From Nocardiopsis kunsanensis DSM 44524 (GTDB lineage Bacteria > Actinomycetota > Actinomycetes > Streptosporangiales > Streptosporangiaceae), in contig NZ_ANAY01000012.1 in NCBI RefSeq assembly GCF_000340965.1, positions 1 through 64,000 of the forward strand: 64,000 nt of DNA, given 5' to 3'. The notes under the pieces are model-generated. The model made no database searches. It saw nothing but the letters and a program-made list of their open reading frames with translations, and was not told where the DNA came from. Position 1 is the stretch's first letter. Every line of letters starts with the position of its first letter. Positions 18,073 through 26,687 of this stretch are shown here, piece by piece. The position numbers and the translations under genes were made by a program.

Positions 18073-19806
18073 TCAGAAGCGGGGGTCCTCGGTGTAGGTC
18101 CCGAAGACCTCGCCCATCGCGGTGCAGATCTCCCCGAGTGTGGCCTCGGCCCGGGCGGCCTCCATGATCAGCGGGATCAGGTTGCCGTCCTCGGAGCGGG
18201 ACCCCTCGAGCAGGTCGGCCAGGGCCCGGTCGACGGCCGCACGGTCGCGGTTCTCGCGGCGCTCGGCCAGGTCGCGCTTCTGCTCGCGCTCGACCTCGTG
18301 GCTGATCTTGAGGATGTCGAGCTCACCGGAGACGGTGCTGGTGTGGCAGTTGACACCGACGATCTTCTTGTCGCCCTTCTCCAGGGCCTGTTGGTACTGG
18401 AAGGCCGACTCGGCGATCTCGGAGGTGAAATAACCGTTGTCGATGCCGGCGAGGATGCCCGAAGTCATCGGACCGATCGTGTGCTCGGCGTCGCGGCCGC
18501 CGCCCATGTGGAGGATCTGGGCGAAGACGCGTTCGGCCTCGGCCTCGATCTCGTCGGTGAGCGACTCCAGGTACCAGGAACCGCCGAGCGGATCGGCCAC
18601 GTTGGCCACACCGGTCTCCTCCATGAGGACCTGCTGGGTGCGCAGGGCGATCTCCGCGGACTGCTCGGTGGGCAGCGCGAGGGTCTCGTCGAGCGCGTTG
18701 GTGTGCAGGGAGTTGGTGCCGCCCATGACTGCGGCCAGGGCCTCCACCGCGGTGCGTACCACGTTGTTGTAGGGCTGCTGGGCGGTGAGCGAGACCCCGG
18801 CGGTCTGGGTGTGGAAACGCAGCCACATGGCCTTCTCGCTGGTGGCACCGTACTCCTCCCGCATCCACCTCGCCCAGATGCGGCGGGCGGCGCGGAACTT
18901 GGCGATCTCCTCGAAGAAGTCGATGTGGGAGTCGAAGAAGAAGGACAGCCCGGGAGCGAAGCGGTCGACCTCCAGCCCGCGCGAGAGGCCGAGCTCGACG
19001 TAACCGAACCCGTCGGCGAGGGTGTAGGCGAGCTCCTGGGCGGCCGTGGCCCCGGCCTCGCGGATGTGGTAACCGGACACCGAGAGCGGCTTGTAGGCCG
19101 GGATGTGCTCGGCGCAGTACTCCATCAGGTCGCCGATGAGGCGCAGCTGCGGCTCCGGCGGGTACAGCCACTCCTTCTGGGCGATGTACTCCTTGAAGAT
19201 GTCGGTCTGCAGAGTGCCGTTGAGCGTGGTGATGTCCACGCCTTGGCGTTCGGCCGCCACCAGGTACATGCAGAAAACAGGGACCGCCGGACCGCTGATG
19301 GTCATGGAGGTCGTGGTCCCGCCCAGGGGGATCCGGTCGAAGAGCAGGTCCATGTCGGCGACCGAGTCCACCGCGACACCGCAGTGGCCGACCTCGCCCA
19401 GCGCGTGGGAGGAGTCGGAGTCGTAGCCCATGAGCGTGGGCATGTCGAAGGCCACCGAGAGTCCCCCGCCGCCGTTGGCGAGGATCATCTTGTAGCGCTC
19501 GTTGGTCTGCCGGGCGTTGCCGAACCCGGCGAACTGCCGGATGGTCCAGGTCCGTCCGCGGTAGCCGGTGGGGTACAGGCCGCGGGTGTAGGGGTACTCG
19601 CCCGGCCAGCCGATACGTTCGAAACCGGGGACCTCGGCGCCGGGTCGCGGGCCGTAGACCGGTTCCAGGGACCGGCCGGACAACGAGGTGAAGTCGGCGT
19701 CGCGTCTGCGTGCCGCGTCGTAGCGGCGCTGCCAGCGTTCACGCCCTGCCTCGATGTCGGCCGACCCGCCGCCCTGTGGTGTGGGGCCGTTCGTGGTGTT
19801 CGCCAT
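18073..19806 (-). CDS. icmA: Acyl-CoA mutase large subunit, isobutyryl-CoA mutase type
   Basis: Catalytic TIM-barrel subunit (577 residues) of an adenosylcobalamin-dependent acyl-CoA mutase. It has no C-terminal B12-binding domain, so it needs a separate small subunit, which is not in the window. The residues that separate substrates are readable: Phe92 in TIRQFAGFG and Gln210 in EYIAQKEWL. These correspond to Phe80/Gln198 of isobutyryl-CoA mutase rather than Tyr89/Arg207 of methylmalonyl-CoA mutase. It lies downstream of a MarR gene and of the G-protein chaperone MeaB. The ATG at 19806 has TACTAT 6 nt upstream, so it is probably leaderless. 2-Hydroxyisobutyryl- or related mutase activity is less likely. 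Confidence 0.88.
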   Translation of the reverse strand: MANTTNGPTPQGGGSADIEAGRERWQRRYDAARRRDADFTSLSGRSLEPVYGPRPGAEVPGFERIGWPGEYPYTRGLYPTGYRGRTWTIRQFAGFGNARQTNERYKMILANGGGGLSVAFDMPTLMGYDSDSSHALGEVGHCGVAVDSVADMDLLFDRIPLGGTTTSMTISGPAVPVFCMYLVAAERQGVDITTLNGTLQTDIFKEYIAQKEWLYPPEPQLRLIGDLMEYCAEHIPAYKPLSVSGYHIREAGATAAQELAYTLADGFGYVELGLSRGLEVDRFAPGLSFFFDSHIDFFEEIAKFRAARRIWARWMREEYGATSEKAMWLRFHTQTAGVSLTAQQPYNNVVRTAVEALAAVMGGTNSLHTNALDETLALPTEQSAEIALRTQQVLMEETGVANVADPLGGSWYLESLTDEIEAEAERVFAQILHMGGGRDAEHTIGPMTSGILAGIDNGYFTSEIAESAFQYQQALEKGDKKIVGVNCHTSTVSGELDILKISHEVEREQKRDLAERRENRDRAAVDRALADLLEGSRSEDGNLIPLIMEAARAEATLGEICTAMGEVFGTYTEDPRF

Positions 19807-19834
19807 ACTGAAATAGTAGGACGTCCAAATAATT
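19807..19834 (-). promoter_or_regulatory. icmA promoter with imperfect dyad
   Basis: The -10 TACTAT (19813-19818) lies 6 nt before the ATG. An AT-rich imperfect dyad centred on GGACGTCC spans 19811-19834, with 9 of 12 pairs matching. It overlaps the promoter and could bind the MarR protein encoded next door. Confidence 0.45.
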
Positions 19835-19879
19835 ATGTACAGGGAAGAGCGGGCCGGCGCCCGGGCCCTTCCGCCGTGC

Positions 19880-20413
19880 TCAGCGGTCCTCGGCGGCCTC
19901 CACGACGGGTCCGGGGAAGTCACCGAAGTCCACCCTCAACCGGGTGAAGACCTGGTGCAGGTCCCAGAGCTCGTCATCGGAGTAGCAGCCCAGGCCGAAG
20001 TCCATGCCGAGCAGCGCCTGCGTGGCCTCCTCGGTGACCTCGCGCCCGGCATCGGTGACCTCGGCCAGCACGCCGCGCCCGTCGCTGGGGTTGGGCAGGC
20101 GGCTGACCAGGCCCTGGTTCTCCAGCCGGTCGATGGTGTTGGTGACGCTGGTCGGATGCACCATGAGGCGCTCGCCGATCTTGCCCAGGGGCAGGGAGCC
20201 CGAGGCGCTGAAACTCAACAGCACCAGGGCCTCGTACCGGGCGAAGGTCAGACCGAAGGGTTTGAGCGCGCCGTCCAGCTCACCGATGAGGATCTGCTGG
20301 GCACGCATGAGCGAGGTGACCGCGGCCATCGCCGGAGAGGCACCCCACTTACGCGTCCAGTTGTCGTGTGCCCGCTCGATCGGGTCGAACGGAAGATTCA
20401 ACGGGTTTCCCAC
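19880..20413 (-). CDS. MarR-family transcriptional regulator
   Basis: A 177-residue winged-helix regulator. The MarR core is clear: LTFARYEALVLLSFSASGSLPLGKIGERLMVHPTSVTNTIDRLE is the recognition region, followed by the wing with DGRGVLAEVTDAG. It lies 73 bp upstream of icmA on the same strand, so control of the mutase is likely (inference). The ligand may be an acyl-CoA. The GTG at 20413 is chosen because conservation starts there and TACAGT lies 6 nt upstream. Confidence 0.88.
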   Translation of the reverse strand: MGNPLNLPFDPIERAHDNWTRKWGASPAMAAVTSLMRAQQILIGELDGALKPFGLTFARYEALVLLSFSASGSLPLGKIGERLMVHPTSVTNTIDRLENQGLVSRLPNPSDGRGVLAEVTDAGREVTEEATQALLGMDFGLGCYSDDELWDLHQVFTRLRVDFGDFPGPVVEAAEDR

Positions 20414-20425
20414 GCGATCACTGTA
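20414..20425 (-). promoter_or_regulatory. Leaderless promoter -10 of the marR gene
   Basis: TACAGT (20420-20425) followed by 6 nt and the GTG. Confidence 0.5.
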
Positions 20426-20629
20426 TTCAGCGCGGGAGGACGCATCGCCACGGAGGGCGGCCGTCGCGGTCTTCCCCACCGGAGCCGGGCCTGTGGCACA
20501 GGGGCCCGCACCCCGCGGACCCCGTCGGCCGTGCCCCAGGAACGCCGGCGCCGGTCGGCACTGCCGTGGGCACTGCCGACCGGCGAGCGGGCCGTCCCCG
20601 GCACGCACCGGACGCGGAGCGGAGCCGCC

Positions 20630-21589
20630 TCAGGGGCCGGTACTGTCGGTGAGCTCCCCGACGAGGGTGTCGGCGGCGGCGTAGGGGTCGGTGCGGCCGT
20701 CGGCCACGTCGGCGGCGAGACGGTCCAGCCCCTTGCCGGCCTCCGGCCCCGCCATCCGGGAACGCAACAGGTCCAGCGTGATGGCCTGCACCTCCTCGCG
20801 GGCGCGGGCACGGCGGCGCTCGGCGAGCTCACCGGAGGCGGACAGGTGGTCGTAGTGCTCACGCACACGTTCCCACAGGTCCCCGACACCTTCGCCGCGG
20901 TCGGCGACGGTCATCTCGATCGGCGGTTTCCACTCGTGGTCCTCGCGGTCCTTCATCGCCACCATCTGGCGCAGCTCGCGCAGGGTGACCCGGGCGCCGT
21001 CCCGGTCGGCCTTGTTGACCACGAGCACGTCGGCGATCTCCAGCACCCCCGCCTTCGATGCCTGGACGGCGTCGCCCATGCCCGGGGCACTGAGCACCAC
21101 GGTGGTGTCGGCCTGGCCGGCGATGGCGACCTCGGCCTGGCCCACACCCACGGTCTCCACGAGGATCACGTCGAACCCGGCCGCGCCCAGCACGCGCAGC
21201 GCGTGCGGAGCGGCCCAGGAGAGGCCGCCCAGGTGCCCGCGGTTGGCCATCGAACGGATGTAGACACCCGGGTCCGTGGCATGGTCCTGCATCCGCACCC
21301 GGTCACCGAGCAGAGCGCCGCCGGTGAAAGGCGAGGAGGGGTCCACGGCCAGCACCGCCACGCTCAGGCCCTTGTCCCGGACCGCACGCACGACCGCGCT
21401 CGTGGTGGTGGATTTGCCCACCCCCGGCGAGCCGGTGAACCCGACGACCTGGGCGCGGCCGGCGTGCTCGGCCAGGCCCGCCATGATCTCGCGCAGTTGC
21501 GGCGCACCGTTCTCCACCAGGGTGATCGCTCGGGCCAGTGCCCTGCGGTCACCGGCACGGACCCGGTCGACCAACTGGGGGGTGTTCAT
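20630..21589 (-). CDS. meaB: MeaB/ArgK-family G-protein chaperone
   Basis: GTPase of 319 residues that loads and protects AdoCbl mutases (MCM or ICM). It has Walker A GSPGVGKST (53-61), the ETVGVGQ switch region, NKAD base specificity (192-195) and a C-terminal dimerisation helix. The ATG at 21589 follows GAGGAGT. It lies between the thiolase gene and marR-icmA on the same strand, so it probably serves the mutase downstream. The frame remains open further upstream, antisense-like and unrelated. Confidence 0.92.
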   Translation of the reverse strand: MNTPQLVDRVRAGDRRALARAITLVENGAPQLREIMAGLAEHAGRAQVVGFTGSPGVGKSTTTSAVVRAVRDKGLSVAVLAVDPSSPFTGGALLGDRVRMQDHATDPGVYIRSMANRGHLGGLSWAAPHALRVLGAAGFDVILVETVGVGQAEVAIAGQADTTVVLSAPGMGDAVQASKAGVLEIADVLVVNKADRDGARVTLRELRQMVAMKDREDHEWKPPIEMTVADRGEGVGDLWERVREHYDHLSASGELAERRRARAREEVQAITLDLLRSRMAGPEAGKGLDRLAADVADGRTDPYAAADTLVGELTDSTGP

Positions 21590-21737
21590 GGGGACTCCTC
21601 GACGTCGGCGGGGTGGGCGGGGCGGGATCGCCGCCCCGCCACGGGTGGGTACGTGGCACGGCCCCGTGGTGCCACGCGGTGCGCGGGCGCCGCCGGGTGG
21701 GCAGCGCCCGCGCGGGGAGCTCGGAACGGTCCGGGTC

Positions 21738-22925
21738 CTACTCGGCCGGGACGGAGAACAGCAGCGCGTCGCCCTGGCCGCCTCCACCGCACAGAGCGGC
21801 GGCGCCCGTACCGCCGCCGCGACGGCGCAGTTCGTTGACCAGGTGCAGGGCGAGGCGTGCGCCCGAGGCCCCGATCGGGTGCCCGAGGGCGATGGCGCCG
21901 CCGTTGACGTTGACGATCTCGTCGGAGATCCCGAGGTCCTGGGTGGACTGCAGGCCCACCGAGGCGAAGGCCTCGTTGATCTCGACCAGGTCCAGGTCCG
22001 CGACGTCCTTGCCCGCCTTGCCCAGGGCGTGCTTGATGGCGTTGGAGGGCTGGGAGTGCAGGGAGTTGTCCGGGCCCGCGACGTTGCCGTGCGCACCGAT
22101 CTCGGCCAGGACCGGGACACCCAGTTCCTCGGCCCTGGCCCGGCTCATCACGACCACGGCGGCGGCGCCGTCGGAGATCTGGGAGGAGGAACCGGCGGTG
22201 ATGGTGCCCTCGCGGTCGAACGCGGGGCGCAGCTTGGCCAGGCCCTCCGCGGTGGTGTCGGCGCGCACGCCCTCGTCACGGTCGAGGACGACCGGGTCGC
22301 CCTTGCGCTGGGGGATCTCCACGGGAACGATCTCGTCGTCGAAGAGGCCCTTCTCCTGCGCAGCGGCGGCACGCTGGTGGGAGCGGGCAGCGAAGGCGTC
22401 CTGCTCGGGGCGGCCGATACCGAGCTTGCCGTTGTGGCGCTCGGTCGAGGCACCCATGGAGCCGCCCTCGAAGGGGTCGGTGAGACCGTCGTGCTCGGTC
22501 GCGTCCAGGACCTCGATCGAGCCGTACTTGTAGCCCTTGCGGGACTTGGGCATCACGTGGGGGGCGTTGGTCATCGACTCCATACCGCCCGCGACGACGA
22601 CGTCGAACTCGCCGGCGCTGATGAGCTGGTCGGCCAGCGCGATCGCGTCCAGGCCCGACAGGCACACCTTGTTGATCGTCACCGACGGAACGTCCATCGG
22701 GATGCCCGCCTTCACCGCGGCCTGGCGGGAGGGGATCTGGCCGGCGCCCGCCTGGAGCACCTGTCCCATGACCACGTATCCGGCCTGGTCACCGCTGATA
22801 CCGGCGCGCTCCAGGGCGGCCTTGATCGCGAAGCCGCCCAGGTCGGCGGCGGAGAACCCGGCGAGGGAGCCGAGGAGTCGGCCGGTGGGGGTCCGGGCCC
22901 CACCGACGATGACGGAACCGGGCAT
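21738..22925 (-). CDS. Acetyl-CoA acetyltransferase (thiolase)
   Basis: A 395-residue degradative/biosynthetic thiolase interconverting acetoacetyl-CoA and two acetyl-CoA. Catalytic Cys88 (NKVCLSG), His349 (GHPIGASG) and Cys379 (CGGGGQG) are present, along with the NEAFA motif. GGAGG is 10 nt before the ATG. It is divergent from the epimerase gene mce and followed by meaB. The same neighbourhood occurs in Streptomyces, as I recall. Confidence 0.94.
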   Translation of the reverse strand: MPGSVIVGGARTPTGRLLGSLAGFSAADLGGFAIKAALERAGISGDQAGYVVMGQVLQAGAGQIPSRQAAVKAGIPMDVPSVTINKVCLSGLDAIALADQLISAGEFDVVVAGGMESMTNAPHVMPKSRKGYKYGSIEVLDATEHDGLTDPFEGGSMGASTERHNGKLGIGRPEQDAFAARSHQRAAAAQEKGLFDDEIVPVEIPQRKGDPVVLDRDEGVRADTTAEGLAKLRPAFDREGTITAGSSSQISDGAAAVVVMSRARAEELGVPVLAEIGAHGNVAGPDNSLHSQPSNAIKHALGKAGKDVADLDLVEINEAFASVGLQSTQDLGISDEIVNVNGGAIALGHPIGASGARLALHLVNELRRRGGGTGAAALCGGGGQGDALLFSVPAE

Positions 22926-23009
22926 GGTTAATGGCCTCCAAGTGATGGGTGTCGCACCTGGTCTGCCACGATACCTACACCCCCTACCGCGACCATCCGG
23001 AGGTTCCTC

Positions 23010-23468
23010 TTGAGCACCACACCCACGCCCGACGTGCCCTTCAGCGGACTGACGCGCCTGGACCACGTCGGTATCGCCTGCCGCGATCTCGACGCTTCCG
23101 TCGACCTCTACCGCCGCACCTACGGTTTCGAGGTCGAGCACGAGGAGGTGAACGAGGAGCAGGGCGTGCGGGAGGCCATGCTCCGGGTCAACGGCACCGA
23201 CGACGGCGGCGCGACTTACCTGCAACTCCTGGAACCGCTCCGGGAGGACTCCCCCGTCGCGAAGTTCCTCGACCGCAACGGCGAGGGGGTGCACCACATC
23301 GCCTTCGGGACCGCCGATGTCGCCGGGTCCGCGCAGGAGGTGGGCCGGACCGGGGTCCGGGTGCTGGACTCCGCACCCAGGCGGGGGACGGCTGGGTCCA
23401 GCATCGTGTTCCTGCATCCCAAGGACTGCGGGGGCGTGCTCACCGAACTGGTCCAGAGCGGCCACTGA
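23010..23468 (+). CDS. mce: Methylmalonyl-CoA epimerase
   Basis: VOC-fold epimerase of 152 residues interconverting (2R)- and (2S)-methylmalonyl-CoA, linking propionyl-CoA carboxylation to the mutase reaction. Metal ligand positions are seen as His19 (LDHVGIA), the QLLEP strand with Glu75, the HHIAF histidines (95-96) and Glu146. The start is TTG at 23010, supported by GGAGG about 6 nt upstream. It is divergent from the thiolase gene. Confidence 0.92.
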   Translation: MSTTPTPDVPFSGLTRLDHVGIACRDLDASVDLYRRTYGFEVEHEEVNEEQGVREAMLRVNGTDDGGATYLQLLEPLREDSPVAKFLDRNGEGVHHIAFGTADVAGSAQEVGRTGVRVLDSAPRRGTAGSSIVFLHPKDCGGVLTELVQSGH

Positions 23469-23885
23469 ACACCGCGTTCGACACGCACGAATCACGGGGA
23501 CGTTCCGGACACATCACAAGTTTGCCGCAGAAGGTGTTGCTGACCTCAGACCGCGTCGGAAGTTACCCGAAAGCCGCTTCTCACGGGCTCCCCGCTTGAT
23601 AAAGTCGCCGAAGGTGTGTTCGGCGGTCGCCGTCGCGATCGGCGCAGCGGGCCGACTGTCCGCCGAGTACACATCAGAAGCTGGATTCGACCACCGGTGT
23701 CGGTCCGCGCCCCCGAGGGCCGGGCCGGACAGGTCGAACCGGGTCAGCCGCACCATGTGCGCGGCGCACTCCGTTGGCAGGCCAGGGCCCGGCCCATCCA
23801 GTGGGAGAGCAGCCGCAGCCGCCCTCCGAAACCGATCTCCGGCCGTCCACAAGTAGCCGTCTCGCACCCGTTCAGGATCCGCCAC
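23469..23885 (+). other. 417-bp leader region of the coiled-coil gene
   Basis: No coding frame recognised. It must carry the promoter of the Scy-like gene; AGGATC lies 8 nt before that ATG. No clear hairpin terminator for mce was found here. Confidence 0.45.
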
Positions 23886-25208
23886 ATGCCCTCAAACAAT
23901 ATCGACGCCCAGCTCAACAACATTTTCGACGAGGACAACGCCCCGCCCGAGTTCGACGTGGTGTTGCGTGGCTACGAGCGCAACCAGGTGACGGAGTACC
24001 TGGAGAGCCTGCGTGCCGAGGTGAAGGAGGCCAACGAGAAGGCCGAGAAGTACAAGGGCGACCTCAACGCCAAGAACCAGCAGCTCGCCGAGCGCGAGCG
24101 CCCGTCCTACTCCGGGCTGGGTTCGCGCATCGAAGAGCTCCTGCGCCTGGCCGAGGAGCAGGCCAACGAGCTGGTGCAGAGCGCCCAGATCGATGCCAAC
24201 GACATCCGCTCCTCCGCCAAGATCGAGGCCGCAGAGATGCGCGCGGCCGCCGAGTCCGAGGCCACCGAGACCCGCGCCGTCGCTCAGCGCGAGTCCGACG
24301 ACATGCGGCAGGCCGCCGAGTCCGAGGCCGAGGAGATCAGCACCACCGCTCGCCGCGAGGCCGACGAGCTGACCTCCACCACCGAGCGCGAGGTCCAGAA
24401 GAAGCGCTCGGCCGTCGACCACGAGATCGCCGAGAAGCGCGCCACCTTCGAGGGTGAGATCGCCAAGCTGCGCACGACCACCGAGCGCGAGTGCGCCCAG
24501 GCCCGTGCCGCCGCCAAGCGGGAGCGCGACGAGACGATCCAGGCCGCCAAGAGCCAGGCCGAGGAGCTGCGCAAGAACGCCGAGCGGGCCTTCGCCGAGT
24601 CCGAGGCGCGCCGCACCGAGGCCGAGGACCAGTTCGAGCTCCAGCTCACCGACCGCCGTGCCGAGGCCGAGCGCCAGGACGCCGAGCGTCTGGCTGCGGC
24701 CCAGGCCGCGACCCAGAAGATGGTCAGCGAGGCCGAGGAGCGGGCCACCAGCGCCGAGCAGCGCGCCACCAAGGCCAGCTCGCAGGCCGAGCAGACCCGC
24801 CGCGACGCCGAGAACAACGCCAAGCAGCTCGTCCAGAACGCGAAGAAGAACTCCTCGCAGATCGAGGCGGAGGCCAAGTCCAAGGCCGAGCACATGGTCA
24901 GCGACGCCAAGGCCGAGGCCAACCGCATCCACACGGCTGCGAAGAAGGAGGTCGACGAGCTCAACCGCCAGCGCGACAGCATCCAGTCGCACCTGCAGCA
25001 GCTGCGCCAGCTGCTGGGTGGCGGCGAGGCCCCCGCCCCGGCTGCCGGATCCGGGACGCCCGCCGTGCAGGCCGCGCCGGAGCAGGCCGCGATCCCCGAG
25101 TCCACCCCCGCCCCTGCTCCCGCCCCGGCGGAGGAGCAGCGCCAGCCCGCCGCCTCCGGCAAGGGCAGCGAGCCCGAGGAGGAGGACGAGGACTGGTGGC
25201 AGGAGTAA
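23886..25208 (+). CDS. Scy/FilP-type coiled-coil protein with DivIVA-like N-terminus
   Basis: A 440-residue, mostly helical protein. Residues about 20-50 contain a DivIVA-like start (FDVVLRGYERNQVTEYLESL), which in DivIVA proteins targets the membrane or poles. From about residue 75 to 375 it is an uninterrupted Ala/Glu/Arg/Lys coiled coil with short-period repeats, followed by a Pro/Ala-rich linker and an acidic end (EEEDEDWWQE). This matches the Scy/FilP cytoskeletal family organising hyphal tips in Streptomyces. There, scy and filP are two genes next to mce; here one gene of intermediate size occupies the place. Not a cellulose-binding protein, despite older names for relatives. Confidence 0.85.
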   Translation: MPSNNIDAQLNNIFDEDNAPPEFDVVLRGYERNQVTEYLESLRAEVKEANEKAEKYKGDLNAKNQQLAERERPSYSGLGSRIEELLRLAEEQANELVQSAQIDANDIRSSAKIEAAEMRAAAESEATETRAVAQRESDDMRQAAESEAEEISTTARREADELTSTTEREVQKKRSAVDHEIAEKRATFEGEIAKLRTTTERECAQARAAAKRERDETIQAAKSQAEELRKNAERAFAESEARRTEAEDQFELQLTDRRAEAERQDAERLAAAQAATQKMVSEAEERATSAEQRATKASSQAEQTRRDAENNAKQLVQNAKKNSSQIEAEAKSKAEHMVSDAKAEANRIHTAAKKEVDELNRQRDSIQSHLQQLRQLLGGGEAPAPAAGSGTPAVQAAPEQAAIPESTPAPAPAPAEEQRQPAASGKGSEPEEEDEDWWQE

Positions 25209-25264
25209 GGTTCCACGTACCGCTCAGCGGTGCTGGAACCCGTTCCTGAACCGGAAGTATTCGT

Positions 25265-25304
25265 GTGGCGCGGCCCCGGGACACCGTTCCCGGGTCCGCG
25301 CCAC
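25265..25304 (+). terminator. Terminator after the Scy-like gene
   Basis: A 17-bp stem with one mismatch (GTGGCGCGGCCCCGGGA / TCCCGGGTCCGCGCCAC) and a 6-nt loop. Confidence 0.75.
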
Positions 25305-25378
25305 GCGTCGTTCCGGACACCGGGAGCGGGCGCCACCGGGTGTCCGCACCGAGGGCGCTGCTGCGGGAGCCGGGAGAA

Positions 25379-25428
25379 ACAAAAATGCCCGGCGCGGACC
25401 GGAGGACGTCCGGTGCCGTCGCCGGGCA
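25379..25428 (-). terminator. Intrinsic terminator of the hydrolase gene
   Basis: On the minus strand, TGCCCGGCG...CGCCGGGCA is followed directly by ATTTTTGTTT. One of the few U-tract terminators in this window. Confidence 0.8.
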
Positions 25429-25441
25429 GGGTCTCGGGCCG

Positions 25442-26185
25442 TCAGCGCAGGGGTTGCACGTCCTTCTCGTAGGGCCCGTCCCACTCCGTCGGCAGCGGAT
25501 GGGCGTCCGGGTTGGCACGCTTGACGATCTCGTCGAGCACACGGCGCACATAGGGTTCCCCGACCCACAAGTGCTTGGCTCCGTCGACACCGATGATCTC
25601 CGCCTGGGTCAGCGGCCGGAAGCGCCGCTCGGCCTCCTCCGGCTGCAGGAAGTCGTCGTGCTCGGGCACGAGCGCGACGACGGGCTTGCCCGAATCCGCC
25701 CAGACCGACATGTCGGACTCGTCGGCACGGTGCAACGGCGGCGACAGCAGCACTGCTCCCTCGATCTGCGGGTCGCAGCCCCACTTGAGCGCGAGTTCCG
25801 TACCGAAGGACCAGCCCACGAGCCACGGGGCGGGCAGGCCCTCGAACTCGGTGAACTCGATCGCGGCCATCACGTCGTGCTTCTCGGCCTCCCCGTCGCC
25901 GAACTCGCCCTGGCTCGTACCGTGGCGCGAGCTGGTCCCCCGGGTGTTGAAACGCAGCACAGCGACATCGGCCAGCGCGGGCAGCCGGAAGGAGGCCTTG
26001 CGCAGCACGTGGCTGTCCATCATGCCTTCGGCCGTGGGCAGCGGGTGCAGCGTCACCAGGGTGGCGACCGGTGTCCGCCCGTCCGGCGGGAGCGCGAGCT
26101 CACCGATGAGCTCGAGGCCGTCGGCAGTGTGCAAGGTGATCTCGCGGCGTTCCGCGGGCAGCACCGTGGTGGCTCTGATCTCCAT
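25442..26185 (-). CDS. Alpha/beta hydrolase
   Basis: A 247-residue hydrolase of the alpha/beta fold. The nucleophile elbow is GWSFG, with an oxyanion region TLHPLPTAEG, a late Asp (VPEHDDF) and a His near GAKHLW, giving a plausible Ser-Asp-His triad. Such small hydrolases act on esters or lipid-like substrates; the true substrate is unknown. AGAGG precedes the ATG at 26185. It is followed by an intrinsic terminator. Confidence 0.85.
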   Translation of the reverse strand: MEIRATTVLPAERREITLHTADGLELIGELALPPDGRTPVATLVTLHPLPTAEGMMDSHVLRKASFRLPALADVAVLRFNTRGTSSRHGTSQGEFGDGEAEKHDVMAAIEFTEFEGLPAPWLVGWSFGTELALKWGCDPQIEGAVLLSPPLHRADESDMSVWADSGKPVVALVPEHDDFLQPEEAERRFRPLTQAEIIGVDGAKHLWVGEPYVRRVLDEIVKRANPDAHPLPTEWDGPYEKDVQPLR

Positions 26186-26217
26186 GGTTCCTCTGTCGTC
26201 GGGACGGCTCGGCGGGC

Positions 26218-26538
26218 TCAGTACCGGGGCGAACGGCGCGTACGACGGTCCCAGCAGGAGGAGTGCCAGTGGCGGCGGTCGCCTCCGTCGCCGTAAGGGC
26301 GCCAGGCCACGACGTGGGCCATGCCCACCGGGATGTTCTGGGCGCACCCGGGACAACGGTAAGACTTGTTGGCCGACGCGCCGGGGATCCGGCGTGTCAC
26401 CCACTCTCCGTCGGGGCCGTTCTCACGTCGTTGGCCGCCGGTGACACGCAGCATGAGAGCGTCCTCGTCGGGGACGCCGGGTGCGTTCTTCCTGCCCCGG
26501 GAGGACTTACGTCGTGGAGAGTTTCGGCGCGGGCTCAC
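26218..26538 (-). CDS. Small zinc-knuckle protein, conserved in actinobacteria
   Basis: A 106-residue basic protein. The N-terminus is Arg/Lys/Ser-rich; the core YRCPGCAQNIPVGMAHVVAWRP...RRHWHSSCW has CPGC plus His and Cys ligands expected to bind zinc. Relatives are sometimes named ATP/GTP-binding protein, without support visible here. The GTG start has TACCCT exactly 6 nt upstream (26545-26550), so it is probably leaderless. It is 32 bp upstream of the hydrolase gene on the same strand. Confidence 0.7.
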   Translation of the reverse strand: MSPRRNSPRRKSSRGRKNAPGVPDEDALMLRVTGGQRRENGPDGEWVTRRIPGASANKSYRCPGCAQNIPVGMAHVVAWRPYGDGGDRRHWHSSCWDRRTRRSPRY

Positions 26539-26687
26539 CCCTCAAGGGTAGAAGAGGCCGGGCAGTGGCAGCCACCACCCCCGTCCCTGTGCAGAACGGT
26601 GGCCGCACACAGCGGTGGCCGGCGTCCCGGGAGCGGGACACCGGCCACTGTTCGCGGTCGGAACGGGTCAGGCGGAGCCGGAGCGGT

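Noticed and set aside
16948..19947. A 999-codon open frame on the plus strand
   Set aside because: It lies antisense to the thioredoxin-TPR and icmA genes. Its composition (Gly/Val/His/Arg-rich, no family motifs) is the usual complement of high-GC codon bias.
24100..25000. Repetitive DNA, possible tandem repeat or CRISPR-like array
   Set aside because: The periodicity comes from Ala/Glu/Arg coiled-coil codons of the Scy-like gene; no identical repeats with unique spacers.
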